In this document: positions 6,755-10,041 of the stretch, one piece after another
Position numbering within the stretch: the first letter of the stretch is position 1
Layout of the letters: every line of letters begins with the position of its first letter
DNA from: SVQP01 sp045660125
Lineage (GTDB): Bacteria > Bacillota > Clostridia > Oscillospirales > CAG-272
DNA: 10,041 bases
NCBI GenBank assembly: GCA_045660125.1
Contig: JAZRDG010000135.1
Location: 1 to 10,041, forward strand
Reading direction: 5' to 3'
The notes under the pieces: model-generated
What the model was told of the DNA's origin: nothing
Databases searched by the model: none
The model's input: the letters and a program-made list of their open reading frames with translations, nothing else
Position numbers and translations under genes: made by a program

Positions 6755-6833
6755 CGGAGAGCGGACGGTTTGAAAGAAAAAATTGAAAACGCGGCAAAAT
6801 TTCAAATCCCCCAAAATCACGAAAGTTTTTGAT

Positions 6834-6967
6834 CGACCTTTTTTCAAAAAGGTCGCAGGGACTTGGGGCAGCGCCCCAAGTCGCGCCCGCAGGCGCGAAA
6901 TCATCCTGTACGCCGTTTTTTTGGTTCTTTTTTTGCGGCTACTTGCTCAAAAAAAGAACGGAAACGG
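6834..6967. repeat. Cluster of four adjacent hairpins, probable dispersed intergenic repeat
   Basis: Four near-perfect stems follow one another. CGACCTTTTT/AAAAAGGTCG (6834-6855) has a 2-nt loop. GACTTGGGGC/GCCCCAAGTC (6860-6882) has a 3-nt loop. CGCGCC/GGCGCG (6882-6897) has a 4-nt loop. GTTCTTTTTTTG/CAAAAAAAGAAC (6924-6959) has a 12-nt loop, with CCGTTT/AAACGG (6913-6918, 6962-6967) enclosing it. There is no coding potential. The order and wording resemble repeat elements I recall between genes in Oscillospirales genomes; that is memory, not a search. It sits between the terminator of the HTH-membrane gene and the promoter of the MBOAT operon. Confidence 0.6.
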
Positions 6968-7014
6968 TTTTTCACATCCCCCCCAACGGACTTGCAAATC
7001 TGTTTTTGCCATAG

Positions 7015-7045
7015 AAAAAGCAGACGCGCCGTGGTGCGTCTGCTT
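7015..7045 (-). terminator. Intrinsic terminator of the HTH-membrane protein gene
   Basis: Minus strand: AAGCAGACGC (7045-7036) pairs with GCGTCTGCTT (7027-7018) around an 8-nt loop, followed by T residues through 7015. It lies 14 bases after the stop codon at 7059-7061. Confidence 0.88.
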
Positions 7046-7058
7046 GGTCGTTCCGTAT

Positions 7059-8210
7059 TCAGGGGAGATAAATCGTCAGCGTCTTCTCTTCTCCGCCCTC
7101 GCCCGATTTGTAGAGAATCTCCATCTGACCGCTGACGTCATGCTTTTGGCTTGTGATCGGTCGCTCACTATCGGGATTGAAATCCTCCAGCGGATAGGTC
7201 TGACAGTAGGCTTGAGGATCAAAAATATCCTGCACAACAAGGCTATATTGCCCTGCACTTTCGATCACGTATGCCACGTAGCGGTCCTGTGCTTCTATCA
7301 CGTGCGAAAACTGCTCGGACACTATGCTCTTTTCAAGGTCGAAATAGACGGCTTGGTTATCGTAATCGAATTCGGAGTTTTCCAAAAACATTCCCAGTAC
7401 GTTGACTCCCACGTAGCGCGTTTGGGGATATAAGCCCATAGTGTCACCTGCCGCCAATACCTTGCCGTCATTATCGTACACCGTATAGCTGTTCTGACCG
7501 TAATCGATCACGCAATTATTGTATAAATGTGCGCTTGAAAATTCATAACGGTCCACGTCGTGCAAAGCACCTTGAAACATCTCAAAAAGCCCCTTGTCGT
7601 ACATATCAAACACGCCCTCAATGATCACGTATTCGCCGTTATATCTTTGCAATCTCTCGTAATACGGCTCCAGCTCCTCACCAAGCTCGACCCAGATTTG
7701 GTCAGTGGTATGGTTTTCCCATGCTTCTTTATCGGTGCTGATGTAGTTCCCCTCAAACTCCAGATTTCCTACTGCGGTCAAGCGCACCTTGACACCGTGA
7801 TACCGCTCGGGGGTTGCAATCAGCTCCGTCATAGACACGCTTACAGCATAATTGCTTGCCAAGCTGCCAAAGCCACCGTACAGTACGTATTCCATGCGCT
7901 CCAAAATCTGTCTTGCATACATGCCGATGCCCCCAAGTGCAAGCAAAACAGCAAGCAGCAGGGCAAGCACCGTAATCAGCAGGCTGCGCCTTTGGCGCTG
8001 AAGTCCGTGCATGGTTGTGCTGATCCACGCACCGGTGGGGATCTCCAAAAGGGCGGAAAGCTGCTCGATCATGGGTGCATCAGGCATAGCTCTGCCCTTC
8101 TCCCATTTGGTCACAAGACGCTCGTTTACGCCAAGTGCCGCCGCCACGTCCTGTACGGTCATTTGCTTTTTCTCTCTGTACGAGTGGATCAATTTTCCCA
8201 TGCGTTTCAT
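7059..8210 (-). CDS. XRE-type helix-turn-helix protein with one membrane segment and an outer OB-like domain
   Basis: 383 residues in three parts. Residues 5-60 are a clear XRE/Cro-C1 HTH (MTVQDVAAALGV then NERLVTKWEKGRAMPD), which should bind DNA in the cytoplasm. A basic stretch RQRR (72-75) precedes one long hydrophobic segment (about 77-97), giving N-in, C-out topology. The outer part, 100-383, is beta-rich. Residues about 128-225 (ELIATPERYHGVKVRL, IWVEL, YNGEYVIIEGVFD, FQGALHDVDRYEF) follow the pattern of OB-fold-like domains in clostridial envelope proteins; this is a pattern judgement. Residues 226-383 match nothing I recognise. ATG 8210 has AGGGAGG seven bases upstream. It is monocistronic, divergent from tyrS, with its own promoter and terminator. 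A membrane-bound one-component sensor/regulator is the natural inference; neither the ligand nor the target genes can be read from the sequence. Confidence 0.85.
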   Translation of the reverse strand: MKRMGKLIHSYREKKQMTVQDVAAALGVNERLVTKWEKGRAMPDAPMIEQLSALLEIPTGAWISTTMHGLQRQRRSLLITVLALLLAVLLALGGIGMYARQILERMEYVLYGGFGSLASNYAVSVSMTELIATPERYHGVKVRLTAVGNLEFEGNYISTDKEAWENHTTDQIWVELGEELEPYYERLQRYNGEYVIIEGVFDMYDKGLFEMFQGALHDVDRYEFSSAHLYNNCVIDYGQNSYTVYDNDGKVLAAGDTMGLYPQTRYVGVNVLGMFLENSEFDYDNQAVYFDLEKSIVSEQFSHVIEAQDRYVAYVIESAGQYSLVVQDIFDPQAYCQTYPLEDFNPDSERPITSQKHDVSGQMEILYKSGEGGEEKTLTIYLP

Positions 8211-8241
8211 GATGTTTCCTCCCTTTTATCTTTGCAATTCC

Positions 8242-8270
8242 ATTGTACCATATTGCGCGTTTTGTGTCAA
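8242..8270 (-). promoter_or_regulatory. Promoter of the HTH-membrane protein gene
   Basis: Minus strand: TTGACA at 8270-8265, 17-bp spacer, TACAAT at 8247-8242. The start codon is about 32 bases downstream of the -10. Confidence 0.82.
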
Positions 8271-8324
8271 GATAAAGTGCCTTTACCTATATAGACGCAT
8301 TTTTTGATCCAAATGTGCACGTTT

Positions 8325-8352
8325 TTTCAAAAAAAGTTGTATTTTTTTGAAA
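8325..8352. promoter_or_regulatory. 11-bp inverted repeat between divergent promoters, candidate operator
   Basis: TTTCAAAAAAA (8325-8335) and TTTTTTTGAAA (8342-8352) are perfect reverse complements separated by GTTGTA. The repeat is 25 bp upstream of the tyrS -35 and 54 bp upstream of the -35 of the HTH-membrane gene, a natural site for autoregulation by that HTH protein. It is A/T-rich, so an UP-element or chance is also possible. Confidence 0.4.
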
Positions 8353-8377
8353 TTGCGCAACATTTTCGATTTTGCAC

Positions 8378-8406
8378 TTGACAATTCCCTTTTCATGCTA
8401 TATAAT
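8378..8406 (+). promoter_or_regulatory. Consensus promoter of the tyrS T-box leader
   Basis: TTGACA (8378-8383), 17-bp spacer, TATAAT (8401-8406): perfect vegetative promoter. The predicted RNA start is near 8413, opening a leader of about 330 bases before tyrS. Confidence 0.92.
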
Positions 8407-8412
8407 GTCACA

Positions 8413-8705
8413 TATATCGGCTTTGACGGGAACAAGTACCCGCGCGCGACTCACAGAAAGTACCCGGTTGATGAGAGGGGCGAGGACGGCGGCGGCGAAA
8501 TACATCCCCGAGCTTTGCACCGAACCGCACGCGCGCAGTAGGCTGCAACGGACGTTCCCCGTTATCGGAATCGACTGTATCCGTGCACACGGTAGGCAGC
8601 CGACAGAGGCTTCTTTTGCAAAAAAGAGGCGAAGCAAGGTGGTAACACGGCGGCGTCCCCGCCCGTCCTTGATTCCAAGAGCGTACTTGGCATCGGGGAC
8701 TTTTT
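8413..8705 (+). promoter_or_regulatory. T-box riboswitch, tyrosine-specific (UAC specifier)
   Basis: The leader senses uncharged tRNA-Tyr and lets RNA polymerase pass into tyrS. Stem I closes with GGGA (8428-8431) against TCCC (8505-8508). The specifier loop holds an S-turn AGTA (8435-8438) opposite GAA (8497-8499), followed by the specifier TAC (8501-8503), a Tyr codon. The T-box proper is AAGGTGGTAACACGG (8636-8650); its TGGT pairs with the ACCA end of a tRNA with discriminator A, as tRNA-Tyr has. The antiterminator is CAAGG (8635-8639) with CCTTG (8667-8671), plus ACGGCGG paired beyond the bulge. It competes with the terminator formed by 8655-8661 and 8694-8700. The core wording differs somewhat from the classical GGGTGGnACCGCG. 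Specificity agrees with the downstream gene. Confidence 0.93.
8655..8705 (+). terminator. Regulated terminator of the T-box leader
   Basis: GTCCCCG (8655-8661) pairs with CGGGGAC (8694-8700) and an inner CCAAG/CTTGG stem (8675-8679, 8686-8690), followed directly by TTTTT (8701-8705). Its 5' arm and the bases after it overlap the antiterminator, so the two folds exclude each other. Confidence 0.9.
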
Positions 8706-8739
8706 ATTTTATATTTTCACATCAAAGGAGAAACAAACT

Positions 8740-9972
8740 ATGCAAATCTATGAGGAATTGCAAGCGAGGGGACTGATCGCCCAGGTCACCGACGAAGCAG
8801 AGATCAGAGACATGATCAACGCAGGTAAGGCGACCTTCTACATCGGCTTTGACCCCACCGCAGACTCCCTGCACGTTGGTCACTTCATGGCACTGTGCCT
8901 GATGAAGAGACTGCAGATGGCAGGTAACAAGCCCGTCGTACTGATCGGCGGCGGCACCGCTATGGTCGGTGACCCCTCGGGCAGAACCGACATGCGTCAG
9001 ATGATGACCGAGGAAACCATTGCACACAACGTAGAGTGCTTCAAGCAGCAGATGTCCCGCTTTATCGATTTTGGCGAGGACAAGGCGATCCTTGTCAACA
9101 ACAAGGATTGGCTGATGCAGCTCAATTACGTTGAGGTACTGCGCGACGTTGGCGCATGCTTCTCTGTTAACAAGATGCTCAGCGCAGAGTGCTACAAGCA
9201 GAGAATGGAAAAGGGTCTTTCGTTCCTTGAGTTCAACTACATGATCATGCAGTCCTACGACTTCTATCACCTGTACAAGAACTTTGGCTGCAACATGCAG
9301 TTCGGCGGCGACGACCAGTGGTCCAACATGCTGGGAGGCACCGAGCTGATCCGCAGAAAGCTTGGCAAGGACGCTTACGCAATGACCATTACCCTGCTGC
9401 TCAACTCCGAGGGCAAGAAGATGGGTAAGACCGCATCGGGCGCTGTATGGCTTGACCCCAAGAAGACCACTCCCTACGACTTCTACCAGTACTGGAGAAA
9501 CGTAAACGACGCTGACGTACTCAAGTGCATCCGTATGCTGACCTTCCTGCCTATTGAGCAGATCGACGCTATGGACGGCTGGGAGGGCGCACAGCTCAAC
9601 ACCGCCAAGGAAATTCTTGCTTACGAGCTGACCAAGCTGGTACACGGCGAGGAAGAGGCTGAAAAGGCACAGGCGCAGGCACGTTCCCTGTTCTCTGCAG
9701 GCGGCGAGGCAAACGCTCCCGAATACAAGCTGACCGACGCTGACTTCACCGGCGGCATGGTTGAGGGTCAGATCGACATCGGCTCTGTCATGGTCAAGGC
9801 AGGACTTGTCAAGTCCAAGTCCGAGGCACGCACCGCAATCCAGCAGGGCGGCGTGACCGTTGATGGCGAAAAGATCACCGATTTCAAGACCGCTTACACC
9901 AAGGCAGACCTTGCCGAGGGCAAGCTGTTCCGCAAGGGCAAGAAGACCTTCGTTAAGGTTACGGCAGAATAA
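8740..9972 (+). CDS. tyrS: Tyrosyl-tRNA synthetase
   Basis: Cytoplasmic class I aminoacyl-tRNA synthetase that activates tyrosine with ATP and charges tRNA-Tyr. 410 residues, the normal bacterial length. The Rossmann domain carries YIGFDPTADSLHVGH (34-48) with the HIGH-type motif HVGH at 45-48. The tyrosine pocket region includes the NYMIMQSYDFYHLY stretch and the GGDDQWSN motif. The second catalytic signature is KMGKT (227-231), the KMSKS equivalent seen in this TyrRS subtype. A C-terminal S4 RNA-binding domain covers about residues 345-405 (DIGSVMVKAGLVKSKSEAR, then GGVTVDGEKITD). ATG 8740 has AAAGGAG nine bases upstream, and the gene follows a tyrosine T-box leader. Monocistronic, ended by its own terminator. 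Confidence 0.99.
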   Translation: MQIYEELQARGLIAQVTDEAEIRDMINAGKATFYIGFDPTADSLHVGHFMALCLMKRLQMAGNKPVVLIGGGTAMVGDPSGRTDMRQMMTEETIAHNVECFKQQMSRFIDFGEDKAILVNNKDWLMQLNYVEVLRDVGACFSVNKMLSAECYKQRMEKGLSFLEFNYMIMQSYDFYHLYKNFGCNMQFGGDDQWSNMLGGTELIRRKLGKDAYAMTITLLLNSEGKKMGKTASGAVWLDPKKTTPYDFYQYWRNVNDADVLKCIRMLTFLPIEQIDAMDGWEGAQLNTAKEILAYELTKLVHGEEEAEKAQAQARSLFSAGGEANAPEYKLTDADFTGGMVEGQIDIGSVMVKAGLVKSKSEARTAIQQGGVTVDGEKITDFKTAYTKADLAEGKLFRKGKKTFVKVTAE

Positions 9973-9992
9973 AATCAGACAAAAAAACAGCC

Positions 9993-10022
9993 GCCCGCGG
10001 CGCACGCCGCGGGCGTATTTTT
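9993..10022 (+). terminator. Intrinsic terminator of tyrS
   Basis: GCCCGCGG (9993-10000) and CCGCGGGC (10007-10014) form an 8-bp GC-only stem with a 6-nt loop, followed by GTATTTTT. It starts 20 bases after the tyrS stop codon. Confidence 0.93.
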
Positions 10023-10023
10023 G

Positions 10024-10041
10024 ACCGTAGGGGCGGATTCC
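10024..10041. repeat. Possible start of a dispersed repeat at the right edge
   Basis: The last 18 bases (CCGTAGGGGCGGATTCC and one preceding base) look like the opening of short palindromic repeats I recall in uncultured Clostridia, but only one arm is inside the window, so this is a weak call. Confidence 0.2.

Noticed and set aside
6834..6967. CRISPR-like array
   Set aside because: The repeats are different hairpins, not direct repeats with uniform spacers.
8722..10005. 427-codon minus-strand open frame
   Set aside because: Antisense shadow of tyrS; hydrophobic Leu/Val-rich translation without family features.

Overview
The window looks like chromosomal DNA from a spore-forming, low-to-mid GC Firmicute of class Clostridia, possibly an uncultured gut Oscillospirales-type lineage. 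Three things suggest this. There is an alpha/beta-type small acid-soluble spore protein (SASP) gene. There is a T-box riboswitch in front of tyrS. The intergenic DNA holds a cluster of hairpins like repeats I remember from that group. The Clostridia assignment is fairly safe; the order-level one is from memory of sequence style only.

Layout, left to right. 1-618 (-) is the N-terminal part of a NadD-like nucleotidyltransferase that runs off the left edge. 660-1004 holds no convincing gene. About 1006-1186 (-) is a candidate stand-alone small RNA of about 180 nt with its own promoter (1192-1220) and a 16-bp terminator hairpin. 1369-1623 (-) is a SASP with an unusual C-terminus, ending in a large terminator hairpin (1211-1262) whose last arm supplies the -35 box of the small RNA. 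1790-6651 (-) is a three-gene operon read from a consensus promoter at 6726-6754: an AlgI/DltB-type MBOAT O-acyltransferase, a membrane-anchored DHHW/AlgX-like protein, and a cytoplasmic GH78 alpha-L-rhamnosidase. 6834-6967 is a structured, repeat-like intergenic element. 7059-8210 (-) is a one-pass membrane protein with an N-terminal XRE-type HTH and an outer domain that looks OB-fold-like. 8413-8705 (+) is a tyrosine-specific T-box leader (UAC specifier, UGGU bulge) controlling tyrS at 8740-9972, followed by a strong terminator.

How the genes work together. The MBOAT and DHHW pair is the usual arrangement for moving acyl (normally acetyl) groups across the membrane onto an extracellular polymer. 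Having a rhamnosidase 19 nt behind the pair suggests, but does not prove, that the modified or catabolised glycan contains rhamnose. The HTH-membrane gene and tyrS are divergent, with an 11-bp perfect inverted repeat between their promoters. The T-box ties TyrRS output to the charging of tRNA-Tyr. I see no CRISPR array, transposase, phage gene or classical defence system. The least explained parts are the small RNA, the aberrant SASP and the membrane HTH protein.
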